Assembly (NCBI GenBank): GCA_001692895.1
Contig: KV748213.1
Coordinates: forward strand, 806,001-870,000
Length of the DNA stretch: 64,000 bases
Source of the DNA: Cenococcum geophilum 1.58
Taxonomy: Eukaryota > Ascomycota > Dothideomycetes > Gloniales > Gloniaceae
Direction of reading: 5' to 3'
Both the position numbers and the translations under genes were made by a program. The notes below the pieces were generated by a model. The model ran no database searches. It had not been told where the DNA came from and worked only from the letters and a program-made list of their open reading frames with translations. Below are positions 33,900 through 46,904 of the stretch, one piece after another. Position 1 is the stretch's first letter. The number at the start of each line of letters is the position of its first letter.

Positions 33900-34325
33900 T
33901 GTAATGGAACCTTGTAGCAGGAACTACGATAGGCTCGTTATTGGGCTAGGTGTATAGGAAATGCAAGTACAAAAGTCAACAACGTAATAATAACTGGTGG
34001 AGTAGTTGCCTAATAGATTAACTCCAATTGTATTTTAAGAATCACTATAAGAAAGGAACTATCTAGGTAGGGATTAAGGGTCCTTAAATACACGACCGTA
34101 CTCCTATAAAATCCTTCTTATATATAATATGCGTATACTCTATCTACTCTATTATAGATTATATAGATCTTATAGATTATATAGATTACGTCACGTAACC
34201 TTAGTTACTATTCCTCGTTATATAGTTCTATTGGCTCTATTCTAGACCGTGCTTATATTAACCAACTAGCTTCTTTTAACTCTTCCCTAAGTAGTTATAA
34301 TATTATACTTAAAGCGTCCGTAACA
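33900..34325 (-). repeat. Left LTR of the gypsy element (3' LTR in element orientation)
   Basis: 426 bp, starts TGTAATGGAACCTTGTAGCA and ends GCGTCCGTAACA. Aligned by eye with 41379-41804 over its whole length; the differences I noted are all C/T or G/A. Confidence 0.88.
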
Positions 34326-37300
34326 CTATCTCCCTTCTCTTTATCTTCGTTCTTAAAGATCCCTAATATCTCTAAGTTATTTACTAGAGGTATAATGTCC
34401 GTCTAATTAATTTAGTTAATATTGTTACTTATTATACCTAAAGCAATTTCTTCTTCCTTAACTGCTTGTCGCACTCGCACTATTGCTGCAATATTATCTC
34501 TTAGTAAGATTATACCGTCCCTATATTCTCGCTGTTTAAAAAAGGGGTTAGTTTATATTATATTAGTAAACCCATCTTTATAATAACTATCCTCTTATTT
34601 AGAGTGCACTAAAGCGAATATTTATTTGTCCTATAATGTTTACTCTATCTCTAATACTAAATATACGTAACCTATTACTCTTAATAGTTATCTAGTTCCC
34701 TAATTAATTTATCTTAGGGTTTTATATTTAATCTATTACTACGCGGCTAAATAATAAACTATCTATTACTCTGGCGGAGTTACGCTATTCCTATAACGCA
34801 GAATAGAAGGCTGCTAATACTTAGTAACGGGCCCTTAAGTCTCGTCTTGCGGCGTCTACTTAGTTAATCCATCTTAAGAAGGTTTATAAAAAGGTCTATT
34901 TTAAGGAGTAGAAGCTTATAGAATAGGGTCTATAGAAACTTAATAATAAAAGAACGGATTCTCTTCTAATAAAGAAGGAAATAGATCTAAGTAGTTTAGT
35001 AACTACTCTTCTTAGGTCCCCCTTAGGTAACTTATTCTTTAGCGATTCTTCTTTATTAATACTACCTAACCTAATTTCTTTTAATACTCCTATACCTTTC
35101 CTATAGCGTTCTTTAAATTTTTTAGTGGTTCTTAGGTAGTCTTAGTATAGCCTATCCACTTAACCTTATACTATATTTTATTATTAATATCCTTATAATT
35201 AACGATCTTTAAAACTTACTATTTATCTTCTTCCTATCCTTTATACGTGTCTACTTTATAAACTAATAGCTTAACATTTCCGTACACTAGCTCTAGCATT
35301 ATAATATACTATATAAGGTAGATCTTTATTTTAGCTAGTAGGTTTAACTTAAACGTAACCGGTAAAATCCTTTATATAATTTTAAAAGGTCCTAGTCTAA
35401 CGTAGTTTAACTTCTTACTTAGTTATTAACTCTTAAAATTTTATATAGTAGCTATACTTTATCTCCCTCCTTAAGATCTAGTCCCTTAAATCTCTTAACA
35501 TTATAGTACTTTTTTATTCTCTCTTATACTTTCTTTACTAATTTTATAAGGTTTATATAAAGATTTATTAATATCTTTATTCTCTCTTTAGCTATACTAC
35601 TTATTTTCTTTACTTACTATAGTAATAATAATGTTTTTAGCTTATATCCGTAATTCGCCTTAAATAGTAATATACCTATACCTTCCTATGGCGTTACATT
35701 ATATATAAACTATATAATTAGTAATAGCGATACCTAATTATTCTATACGTAATTAATATAATATCTTAGATACTGCTCTAGTATCTAATTTAGTCTTTTT
35801 ATTTAACTGTCTGTCTACGGATAATATACGGTAGAAGTTGCTACTCTAACTCCTTATTCCACTAAGAATACCTCCTAAAATACTCTATAAATCTTAAATC
35901 TCTATCCAATATAATCTTGCTTAGTGCTCTATATCTTATAAATACTTCCTTAATATAGATTCTAGCGACATCTTCTGCTAATATTTCCTCTGTGCATACT
36001 ATAAAGTATCCCCACTTTATAAGCTTATCTACTATTACTAAAATTATATTATAATCTTATCCGGTAATAGGGTCTCTTAACTTTAGCAACTTAATAATAA
36101 AGTCCTATAATATAACCTCCTATAGTCTCTCTAGTATTTTAATAGGTTAAAAATTTACGCGCTAGATTCTATTAATAATATACTCCTCTTAGAGTCTTAA
36201 TACTAAGCCCATGGCTTTATTATGTCCTTAAGTTAATCCCTTATAGAATTCTTCTATAAATTACTCTGCTATACTTCTTAGGATATACTTTACTTCTTAA
36301 TTCTCGTATATATCCGTTTATAGATCTTCTAGCTATATTTCTAGAATTCTTTATACCTAAAAGCTTCCTAGTATATTATAAACTCTATTTAACCCGTTAT
36401 TTTCTTAAGTTACTATAATCTTCGGATGATTATACCTAATTAATCCGTCTATATCTTTTTATAGTAAAGCCCCTAATGGCTTCTTATTATTTTATAGTTT
36501 AGCTTTTTAACTTAGAGCGTCTGCTCGCGTGTTATTTATACCTTTAGTATACTAAATCTTAAAATGGTATTCTATAAGTATCTCTACCCATTTAACCTAT
36601 CTTTAATTAAGTTCCTTTATTATTAGGAATCCTATTAGGTTCTTATAGTCCATCTTAACTATAAATAGTTTCTCTATGCCTTATAAGAATGCTCTCTATT
36701 TCTTTAATACTATAACTATACCTAACAACTCTTTGTTGTAAATGTTATAGTTTAACTCTAGTAGTGTTATCTTCCGACTATAATATACCACTAGGTGCCA
36801 TCTATCTTAGTATTTCTATATAAAGTACGCCCCTAGTATATAGTCTAATACATCTATCTTTATAACCGTCTTTAGTCCTAGTTAATAGATCTTAAGAACT
36901 AGCTCTTAGGTAAACAACTCTTTAACTTTCTTAAAGAGTTCTTGCTATTTCTCTCCCTATACCCATAGTTTTTCTTTCTTCGTTAACTGCGTAAGTGGCT
37001 TAATATCCTTTAACTACTATATTATAAACCGTCTACAGTAATTATAAAACCCTAGAAATAATCTTAACTGCGTAATATTCTCTAGTTTTTGCTAATTTAC
37101 TATAGCCTTAATCTTCTTTAGATTTATGCTAAGTTAGCCTAGTTTAATAATAAATTTAACGAAATCGGTCTTCCTAGTAAAGAACTCGCATTTTTTAATT
37201 ACTACTAGTATCTATTCTTCCTATAGTCTCCTTAAGACCTATTTAATATATTCTCTATATTCTTCCTTAGTTATTAAGTAGATAATAATATTGTTAAGAT

Positions 37301-40300
37301 ATACTATAATAAATTCATCTAAGTATTCTCTTAATATATTATTAATACGCTTTTAGAACGTTACTAGTGCGTTTATAAGCCTAAATTATATAACTAATAG
37401 NTTATATAGTCCTTNCTTTAACCTAAAGGCTGCCTTCTATTTATTGCCTTCCTTAATCCTAATCTAATAGTACGCCCATCTTAGATCTATCTTCTTAAAG
37501 ATTTACGCGTTACCTATCCTGTCTTAGATTTCGCTAATTAAGGGTAAAGGATACCTATCCTTTCTAGTAATACTGTTTAACTATCTATAGTCGATATACA
37601 GCCTTAGTTTGCCATTCTTCTTTAGTACGAATAGTACTAGATAACCTACTAATAACTGTAATAGTCTAATATATCCCTTTTGTAAGTTTTCCTAGATAAA
37701 CTCTTTTAACGCTCTACCTTCTTCTTTAGTAAGCTTATAAATTAGAAAGAACTTTAAACTTATTCCTAGTTCTAACTTTATTTTATAGTCCTATGCTATA
37801 TAATCTAATAGCCTTTTACTTTCCAGTAACTATAGTTTCTTACTATACTTATAGTATCTCTTTAGTACGTAACTTAAGCCTCGCTCAGTCTCTTTATATA
37901 TCGCCCCGACTTAGTACTATACTAACTTAGCTTATTATCGTATTTTATAGCATTAAGTATCTCTAATATTAACCTGACCTATAATCTAATCAATCTTTAG
38001 ATTATATTTCTGTAACTAAGGCATTCCTAGTACTGCCTTATTATTTCCCAACGGTAATATATTAAAAGATATCTTAATTTATCTCCCTTTAATAGTTAAC
38101 TAAATAGGTCCTATTTTAAGATTAATAATACTTCCTCCGTAGGCTATTAGATCTTCTAAAATAGTAACTAATAGGTAAAGTTGTTCCTTCTATCTATAAG
38201 GTAGCCCTATTCTCTTAACTACAGTAAGATATAGTTCCGCGTTACTTTACTATTTACTAGCGCTTCAAACTGCTAATCTTACTATTTAACCTATAAATTT
38301 AGGTGTTGTCCTTAAATTCCTTTAAGGGTCTAAGGCTCTATTACTGACTCCCTCTAGTCCTATAGGCCTCTACTTTTCCTAACTATTAGCTACTTAATTC
38401 CTATACACTTAGCTCACTCTTTAGCCAATACTTAATTCGTTTTTTATCTTTAATATGCTATAGACACGTGTTCTCTAGGCATTCCCACTACTATTATCCG
38501 TCTAAGCATTCTTCCGTAAGGAATCTTTCTAGTTAAAGTATTAAGTCTTCTAACTCCTAAACTTCTACTAGATACCAGCTATGTATATACTTAGCATTCC
38601 TATATTATTACTTATCTATTATCTAATACATCCTTATAGGGTATTTTCGATTCTTTTTCTTTAGATTCTTATATATGTTATATATGTCGTCCACGCATAC
38701 AATTTATAATAGCGTATAGTGTGCTAAGTGCTTTAGGTTAACTCTTAGTTTATCTTTATCCTTAAGTTTAAACCTTTTTTATATTAATCTAAACGTTATA
38801 ACTTTATTCGCAGGTACTAAGATACGCCTCTTACTTCTCTAGTCCTCTAATTATTTCTCTAGATCCTTTAACATTATAATTAAGGCTCCTTTAATATAAG
38901 TTATAGCCTTCTTTATAATCGGGTGGTCCTAAATAACTTTTTCATCTAACTATATATAGAAATCTTCCTACTTATCGTTATGCCTTTATCTATACTACTT
39001 TTAGTATAGCTGCTAGAGTGTATACGGCTTATCCGTAAGGAAGTATCTTTTTATTACTATATTATAATAGCCCTTTATATATTATTCCTTAAACCTAGTT
39101 AAAATCCCTAGATCCTCTTCTTATTCCAGTTTAATAAGCCACTTAGCTCTTAATATGCCTACTCTAGGCCTATTAGTGATTCTTCGCACTAGCGCTCTAT
39201 CCCTTATACGTCCTAATATGCTAGATCTCTTATCTAGTTTCTGCTCTTGCTATACAATAATTCTTTACTTAAATTCCTCTATAGTTTCTTTTAATTTACG
39301 TCTTATAGATAGATCCTTAAAGTCTTCTTACTTCTTAATCTTAATATTAACTCTTTAATCTTTAGGCTAAACACTATATTTTCCTAGTAAGTCCTCTAGG
39401 TCTATATGTCTGTCTCCTAGTCTAGTTACTATTTATACTATAAATTCTCTAATCTATAAAGAAGCTCCTTACCTCTTACCTATAGGTGCCCTAATTTATA
39501 CTCCGAATTTTTAGTCCCTTAGATTCTTTAATCCTAAGCTTACTTCTAACTTAAGCTTTACTCCCGCCTTAGTTTAACTAGGCTTACTTAGTGTTCTTAT
39601 CTCTTCTTAAGAATCTTAAATCTTACTTATCTTGTCTTACTTATCTTGTGCCTATAGGAAACTCTGTCCTAAGCTTATTCTTATATTATTAAACTAAGCT
39701 ACTGCTCTACTCTATTAGTTATCGTCTATTATAGGTTCTTAAGCTTGCCTTATTTTATCTTAAAAATCTTAGTTATCTCTTATCTTATCTTAAGAATCTT
39801 AAGCCTTTAGCCTTTTGCCTTTATTAAGTGCTAAAGTGGTTTGCTATCCTACTTCTCTTATATCTTACGAAGTAATAGACATTATATCTAGTGGGGTCTT
39901 AATCTCTACTAATGTTCCCTATTCTATAGTAGAATTATCCTCTACCTCTAGTATAACATCTCTAAGGTCTACTCGCTCCTAGTAAGCGGCTTCCGTTGCC
40001 TTATTGTTATAAAATATTTCGCCTATATTAAAGTTATCGTCCTTAATATCCGATCTGCGAACTGGTTTATTAGTTCCTTTATATTCCGCTAAATATAGCT
40101 CTTATAGCTAATAGCTTGCGCTATACTTAGCGTCCTTATAAATTTGGTATACGTTATTATAGTAAAACACAAAACTTTTAATTAAATACTCTTTTGTTCC
40201 TCGTAGTATATTATTATCCCTCTATACGTATATATTGTCTACTATTAGTTTAGTTCTCTTTATTACATAGTATCTCTAACTATCTTTATAATCCCTTGCG

Positions 40301-41378
40301 AAATAACCTTATTTCCTATAATTTATATAAGCTCCTTCTTTAAACCATCTTTCTTACTATAGAGTCTGCCTGAATGTCTTCTACTACTAAAATCCCTAAT
40401 TTGGCCTTTACTCCTTAGACCTTTAATTACTTAATCCTTATCCTTTGGGTTTCTATAGTCGCTTACTTTATCTTTTATAGGCTTCTTTAGTACTGCTTAG
40501 GTCTATTAGCTCTGCGCTATACTATAGTTTTTAACTTAGCTTTAGTTATTGCGTGCTCTACGCCTTATATAACTATAGAACTCTATCCTAGCCTCTCTTA
40601 GCCTGTTCCCTTTAGTAGATCCAATTATTAATCTTAATTACTTAATCTATTAGTTCCTATAGAGTGTCTGCATCTTCTATTAAAATAATCGCGTCCTAGA
40701 CTTTAGCCTTAAGTCCTTACTTATACTGTACTATAAGCACCCTATTATTCCACTCTACTTATATTACTAACGTTTAGAACTATATTATATACTTAATTAC
40801 TAAGGTTCGTTGCGTAATATTTTAGATTTTTTTTTTTACTGTGGTTACTGCCTCCGGGTCTCCGAATATTTGTATAAGTTATTCTATAAATCTATTCTAG
40901 CTTAAAAATATAAACCGTACCTCTTAGTTTATAGTTATCATTCCGTTTACCTAGATTTCCGTAAGGTAAGGCTTAAACTATTTAAGTGCCCTTTCTATTA
41001 GGAACAATCCTGCGTACGCTATTTAATCTATAGGTGTTGCTAGCTTAGCTCCCTCTTATATAACCTTAAAGTGCATTTACGTAAGGAATCCTTTAAGCTT
41101 TAATCTCTCTTCTAAGTATCTTTTAATTAATAGTAACTTAACCTTTACTACGCCTATCCCGTTAATCCTATTTTCCAATATTATATTATTTTCTATTAGT
41201 TAGTTAACTATCTCTTATAATTATCTAACCGTTACAGGTTGCTGTAAGTTAGTGTCTGCTATATAAGTGTCGTTACCTAACCTTAAAGTAGTTGCCGCCG
41301 TTAATAGCGTTATGGCTAGTGCTTTTGGTGGCATATTATTCGACTTTTTATATTAATACTATAACTAGGTAGTGATTA
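34326..41378 (-). pseudogene. Decayed gag-pol of the gypsy element
   Basis: Internal region with stops throughout. Recognisable on the minus strand: zinc-knuckle remnant (near 40300), reverse transcriptase core (37200-37950), and RNase H/integrase-type sequence toward 34400 that I could not divide. It starts with an ATG-proximal gag near 41340 (MPPKALAITLL). Two undetermined bases lie near 37401-37415. The one open frame of 67 codons on the plus strand at 39155 is antisense and has no meaning. Confidence 0.75.
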
Positions 41379-41804
41379 TATAACGGAACCTTGTAGTAGG
41401 AACTACAATAGGCTCGTTATTAGGCTAGGTGTGTAGGAAATGCAAGTATAAAAGTCAACAATATAATAATAACTGGTGGAGTAGTTGCCTAATAGATTAA
41501 CTCTAATTATATTCTAAGAATTACTATAAGGAAGGAACTATCTAGGTAGGGATTAAGGGTCCTTAAATACACAACCGTACTCCTATAAAATCCTTCTTAT
41601 ACATAATATACGTATACTCTATCTACTCTATTACAGATTATATAGATTTTACAGATTATACAAATTACGTCACGTGACCTTAGTTACCATTCCTTGTTAT
41701 ATAGTTCTATTGGCTCCATTCTAGACCGTGCTTATATTAACTAACTAGCTTCTTCTAACTCTTCCCTAAGTAGTCGTAATATTGTACTTAAAGCGTCCGT
41801 AATA
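41379..41804 (-). repeat. Right LTR of the gypsy element (5' LTR in element orientation)
   Basis: 426 bp, starts TATAACGGAACCTTGTAGTA and ends GCGTCCGTAATA, then the target duplication GAAGC. The terminal TG/CA have become TA/TA, as RIP would do. Confidence 0.88.
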
Positions 41805-41945
41805 GAAGCCTTGTAGGAAATACTACAGTAGACCTATTAATAGGCTAGGTATATAGGTAAATAAGAAGTTAATAATATAAACATAACTAGTAGAGTAGGT
41901 TACCTAATAAATTAACTCTAATTATATTCTAAGATTTATCCGTTT
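41805..41945. mobile_element. Remainder of the older LTR
   Basis: CCTTGTAGGAAATACTACAG, GGCTAGGTATATAGG and GAGTAGGTTACCTAATAAAT parallel the first 150 bases of the gypsy LTR but are clearly diverged, so this is a related but different LTR. It fades after about 41945. Confidence 0.55.
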
Positions 41946-41984
41946 AAGTTAATTTCTTTAGGAGTAATAAGGATATTATTTAAG

Positions 41985-42348
41985 GCAGGTGTGCGGATAG
42001 GGAAGAATCGTTCTATATTAGTTAGTAAGGAACAATACTAAAAGGATAAGTAGTAATACTAAGGGAGGGAGGTAAAAAGGGCAACGGCAAGGACAATAGT
42101 AGCGGTAAGGGCTAAGGTATAACTAGAAGTTTTAGATTTAGTGGCTAGTACCAGTTATTAAAAACACTAGGCTATTACGCAAACCCCCAATTAGCTAATC
42201 CTACGCACTAATAATATAATGTCCTTTCCTCCCTCCTAATTAGGTATAGGGTTTGGAGCTCTAAGAGTTCCACCACCTTAGATCCACTCCATCCACCAAT
42301 TAAATCACCTAGATCCACTTTATTGGCTCCAGTCCAAAAAGGTTACTA
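41985..42348. mobile_element. Truncated hAT-like element, related to 50458-51423
   Basis: GAATCGTTCTATATTAG, GGTATAGGGTTTGGAGCTCT, CCACTCCATCCACCAATTA and the end GGCTCCAGTCCAAAAAGGTT follow the same order as the right part of the hAT-type element at 50458-51423. Changes are mostly transitions. It ends about 160 bases past the K+ channel stop codon. Confidence 0.65.
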
Positions 42349-42510
42349 AGCGTCACGAATGAAGCTATTCTACTAACAAAAGCAATAGAGTTTAATGGGC
42401 AAACTTACATCTATTATTTGTAATAGTTCTAAACTGAACGCAAGACCAGTTATATGGACTAGAATGCAGGCCTTGTACACGTAAAAAACTATACATTAGA
42501 CTCTGTTCAC

Positions 42511-45507
42511 CTAGAAATGACATTCATGATCTTCCTGAACTGGATGCAATGGGGCCTTCCCACCATCCTCATTTGAAGGTCCTACGCCAGAAACACTCCC
42601 TTTCCTGCTTTTCCCTCCAAAACTCTCTTGTCTGCTTAGCGCACTCATAATACTCCTCCCCCCAGAGACCTCATCCGCCCCTGCTGTCCTCAGCCTCAGT
42701 GCCTCTTCACCACGCTCTTTCACACTCCCTGCAAATGCATCAACTGGCGGATTCCTCCTCAAATATCTCACCAGAGACTCGACTAAACGATCAAGTAAAA
42801 ATTCACTCTCACTCTGCTGAGCCATCATAGGTGAGTCCTCTCCAATCCAATCCCACTCCACCAACCCCTCTTCTTCTTCCTCCCTCAGTGCCTCCGCTAC
42901 ACCACTTACAGCAGAGAAACGAATTAGCCGTGTGAATTCGACCCACTCTTCAAACTTATACTGGCGCGGTTTGTCCATGCTTAGGTCGTGCGCCGTGCGG
43001 CGAATTGCGAGAGCAAGCTGTCGTGCTAAGGTAGCCGCATCGGGTTGTCTTGCCTCGACGTCATTTTCATTCTGGGCTGTAAGGCCGGCAATATCAGGGC
43101 TGAATGAACTAGTAACATTCTGCACGTCCTTGGACCCATCCTTTGAACTATCTGGTATCGATCCACCGCCGTCAGATCCTTTTTCCTTTGCAATTACGAT
43201 GCCTTCTAATGTCTCCACGCGATTTTTGGGGTCTATATGCTTAGTCTGCCAATTGGCTTTCCATTTCTCAAGGCCCAAAGATAGCCAGGGATGTTTCTGC
43301 ACAAGGTTGCTCCAGACGCCGTACTGCGGGAGGATTGTAAAATCTGCAAGCCTAGTAGACCAATGATTGAAGGCTGAGACAATTGTGGCTGTGAGGTCGC
43401 TGGCCAGAATCGTGATAGTGGGCACGGCTATGAGAGACCAAATTACAAAGAAACACCGTCCAGCGCCAGACTTGGGCGCGAAGTCACCGTAGCCGATAGA
43501 AAGAAGAGCAACCCAACAGAAATAAACGGTTTGCCAGTAGGTCATGTTCGTCGTGGATTTTTCAGCTTGCCAAAAGGCCACGGCGCCGACACACCAGAAA
43601 ATGGCGAATATGGTTAGAGTCAGGCTTAGCCGGCACCAGTTCTTCCAAATTTGTGACTTCTTTTGGAGTTTCCTCATTGCCTCGAAGCGTTCCTTCTCGT
43701 CACGAAGTAACTGTATCCTGGAACTTTTCTTGACCCTGTCTCTCAACGTGCTCTGCCGAGATAGGCCAGATCTTGGGAAGCTCGCTTGAGCACTACTTGC
43801 TATACTTCCACGTCGGCTGTCCATAGAGCGATCCAGGGTATATTGATATTGGAGAGCTGTGGCTGGTGATCGTGAACTTGGACGGGCGGCCTGCTTTGCC
43901 ATCACCCGCTCTAGTGCCATCTCAGCTTCAACCTCGCGACGTTGGAGCTCAAGACTTGTTGCCACGGTCCGTCCCATTGCTCGCTCATGCTCATGCTCCA
44001 AGTGGCCTCTAGTTATTTTCTTCTCCCCAAGCTCCTGGGCTGACTTGTAGATACTTGAAACGACGAGACCCAGCATTATGATGCCACCTAAGGAGAATGG
44101 GATTATTAGTGCACGTCCCACATTCTCCGTAGGGTAAAGGTCTCCAAATCCCACTGTCAATATGGTCACATCACAGTAGTATAACTAAGAATATGTCAAT
44201 AGACTATATGAATTTCAAAGATAAGGGAGACATACTGCATCTATAAAATGCCATCCTTCAAGGCGTGCGTAGACACCAGCGCCACCAGCAAGCCAAATGA
44301 AAAAGAGAATCGTCTGGACGATTAGTGTTCGTTGATCCTCGGTCAGGTCAAAGTGCTGCGGATAATGGCCTCGGATGTAGCCGATTAAATTAACCATTAA
44401 CAGTATGGAGAGTAGCAAATAGACAGAAGCCGCCGCTATGCCATACCAAAATCCTCCCGAATAAGCCTCGTATGTAGATATTGGTGGCGTGCGTGTGTGC
44501 ATTCCCACTAGATCTCCGACGAGCTAAATATGAAGTCAGCAGAGTTTGGTGCTAATCAAAGGAATTTGAGACGACTGAATTCGAGAGACAGCGGCACTAG
44601 TCATTCCGCTATTTAAGTAGGTTGGTAACTTACAAGTCCACAAGCGACGAACCATAGAAGAATTGTCATTGGCAGTGATATTATATATCGAATACGATTC
44701 GTGAAGTTTAGCAGAAGAAGGAAATTACCGATGAAGCCTAGAATGAGAGACACCATATTCATCAAGTAGCACCTACTGTGATTAGCATTAATTTGAACGG
44801 GATACTGGATATGATCGCGGGAATGTCTTTGCAGAATTAATAAAGCAGATCTGCACCAAAGGCGAAGAGGAATATTAGCCGGCTCTTACCAGCGCGGGTC
44901 AGGTATTAGCAGCCCCTGTAACAGCGGGAGAAGCGTGCTTGCGTCTGTTGGGTCTCTGAGATCGACCCTCCAATATGTGACAAGAGCTCCAATTGACAAA
45001 ACATTGGCCATAGGTCCTAGTGTGGCTGCCAAGATTCTGATTGAGTAAGCTTTTGCAAGATCCAAGGAGGTTGGTTGACAAACGGTATCCCCGTCGACGC
45101 AAACCACCAATCACTATGAATATCAAAGTCAGTAGGTTACTCCACTGGGTGCCTCAATGCTCGATATTGGTGATTGGGGCTTATGCTGTGTGCATGGTCT
45201 AAGGAGAAATTTATTATCACACGCATACGTGATTGAAAGCAGCAATCTAGATTCCCTTTTTGGGGTGATCGTTTAAGGTACAGCTTGTTAGAGAAGGAAA
45301 TAGAGCTCGCACTCACACAGGTTCATTATCATCTTTGTCCCTCATACGAACCTTCCATAACCTGAACTTTTTCTTTTCCTGGCCCTCTCCAGACTCTAAG
45401 TCAAGGACGGCTGGTTTTGCTTGGAAGGTGGCATTTTTTAAGGCTTTCCCAAATGGCTGACCAGCTTGCCTTTGGTCCGTAAACTCGTCAATAAGGCTCT
45501 GTGGCAT
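42511..45507 (-). CDS. TOK1-type two-pore outward-rectifier K+ channel
   Basis: Six exons: 45507-45317, 45113-45084, 45036-44890, 44772-44634, 44523-44236 and 44184-42511, with introns of 203, 47, 117, 110 and 51 nt; phases agree and give 822 aa. Fungal TOK channels have eight membrane helices with two pore loops. Both filters are intact: DVTILTVGFGDLYPTENVGRA (first pore) and VALLSIGYGDFAPKSGAG (second). Upstream helices are restored by splicing, e.g. DWWFASTGIPILAATLGPMA, which needs the 30-nt exon 2 and a GTTTGT donor. Between the pores lies a long charged cytoplasmic loop; the C-terminal 300 residues are polar. It is likely a plasma-membrane channel setting membrane potential. The start ATG at 45507 (MPQSLIDEFTDQRQAGQPFG) is the first in frame. 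Confidence 0.92.
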
Positions 45508-45924
45508 AATGCTAACGAATTAACTTTGCCCGTCAAGGAGTTAAAGAGAAATTAGGAAGTCTCAAAAGTGTTCGCCGAGGGTTTCTTAGGGCATGACAGG
45601 GCAGGCAGCCGCGGTCTAGAACGTTGTCAAGGAATGCGGGCACAGAGAGTATTTCAGTGGCTGGCATGTAGGCCTGCAGCCCGTTACTTTTGATCAATGC
45701 AGATTGCAAAGATCGGTGGGTAGGGTGATGGGGTATGCCCTCACAGCGCCTGATTGGGCGAAATGTTGTGGGGAGTATGCAATGCTATCGCGGTTGGCAA
45801 GATAGGCGTAAGCCACCACGATAAGCGTCTCGGACGTTGTAATGACTGTATTTGCTTTTCGCTTCATTGGGAGTCGATTGTTGGTTTGTTGAAAGACACC
45901 GAGGATTATTGCGAGTTCGCTTCG
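45508..45924. promoter_or_regulatory. Upstream region of the K+ channel gene
   Basis: About 420 bases between the channel's ATG and the perfect hairpin. Short frames on both strands are not protein-like. The promoter is expected here; no specific site is recognised. Confidence 0.4.
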
Positions 45925-46058
45925 GAGCACTACGTTATCGATAAGGAATGGCCCGTGCATATAACACCAAGGAATCGTACTCAATCTATGCCTCCTGATT
46001 GGGTACGATTCCTTGGTGTTATATGCACGGGCCATTCCTTATCGATAACGTAGTGCTC
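45925..46058. repeat. Perfect 56-bp inverted repeat with 22-nt loop
   Basis: Arm 45925-45980 (starts GAGCACTACGTTATCGATAA, ends ACACCAAGGAATCGTAC) is repeated exactly, inverted, at 46003-46058; the 22-nt spacer is TCAATCTATGCCTCCTGATT plus GG. The arm shares CTACGTTATCGATAAG with the RIP-mutated MITE at 53871-54164, and its outer sequence parallels that MITE's right end. It is thus probably made of two copies of one MITE end. Base composition is normal and there is no sign of RIP. Transcription would give a strong double-stranded RNA hairpin. Confidence 0.92.
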
Positions 46059-46782
46059 TGACGGGGATCGGATAGCCTGCATAGATTTGATCAATACATT
46101 ACCATAAACCATGCCTTCTAATCGTACTTCCAATGATGCAGATCCTATTCAGCCAACTTAATATAACGTTCAACAAAATTAGGTTGCTAAAAACCCACCA
46201 CCAGAGCCGTGGCCGCTGCCCGATTTTACACCCTTTCAGGGGCCTCCACGAGCGCCGGGGACGCATTTTAGGTGTAAAATATATTAGATTATATTCTGTA
46301 GAAAGGACGAGTGTTAGCAACCTCATACTCAGTAACTTAACCCTAAGAAATAGGCTATATAGATTGTTTTATATAATATTTAAAGGATATCACCGATCTT
46401 ATATTCCTGAGCACGGCGATTTGATCCTATTGATATGATTGACTAAATCCTTATCGATAACAGATGGACTCAACTTGGCGAGTTAAGGGATAACCCCCTA
46501 GAGTTAAGATTATTTTCGCTAGGAAAAATCCGTTAATAAGAATTGCGGAAATAGCTGTAGTATTATAACAGGTATATATATAAAGCAAAAAAATCTAGGG
46601 CAGATGATGGACACCCCTAATTGATACACGGACACTGTAAAGCATATTGCCCAGGTGTACGGTAGGGAGCAGGCAAGCCGAGCATGAGTCACAAGGAGAG
46701 TCGATGGAAGAAGACGATATGGTAAAGAGTATGGCAATAGCCTCGTACGGAGACAAACCGATGAGGAGGGAAAGGGCTGCAA

Positions 46783-46891
46783 GCCCGAGGTGCTTATAAG
46801 GAGGTGCCAAGCCTAGCCTTCGGCTAGGCCTTGGCTACCCCTAAGCGGCCCTCGGGCGATGCACCCGAGTAAGGGTCAAAATAACCCTTAC
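46783..46891. repeat. GC-rich double hairpin, possible structured RNA or element
   Basis: First hairpin, 46783-46857: GCCCGAGG pairs with CCTCGGGC, GCTTA with TAAGC, GCCAAG with CTTGGC and CCTAGCC with GGCTAGG around a TTC loop, with one bulged C in the upper stem. Second, 46869-46891: GTAAGGGT pairs with ACCCTTAC. Both sit between AT-rich stretches. The bases 46059-46782 before them hold only AT-rich DNA with a GGACACCCCTAATTGATACA word near 46607. No known RNA family is recognised. Confidence 0.55.
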
Positions 46892-46904
46892 AGACAATTG
46901 ATAC

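Larger units (their letters stand above)
33900..41804 (-). mobile_element. Full-length Ty3/gypsy retrotransposon, RIP-inactivated
   Basis: A 7.9-kb element flanked by the 5-bp duplication GAAGC at 33895-33899 and 41805-41809. The two LTRs are both 426 bp and begin/end TGTAATGG..CCGTAACA with transitions. The coding order on the minus strand is gag near 41300 to about 40200, with a decayed zinc knuckle (Cys to Tyr) near 40280-40330 that keeps YFARDYKDS, then pol with reverse transcriptase near 37200-37950 (REYLDEFIIVYLNNIIIY around the catalytic YxDD). No frame is open. TA-richness and transition-only LTR differences point to RIP. Confidence 0.85.

Noticed and set aside
39155-39358. 67-codon hydrophobic frame
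   Set aside because: Antisense to the dead gypsy pol; pyrimidine-rich DNA always gives Leu/Ser-rich frames.
45754-46053. 99-codon frame across the perfect hairpin
   Set aside because: The frame is a by-product of the inverted repeat and has no protein resemblance.
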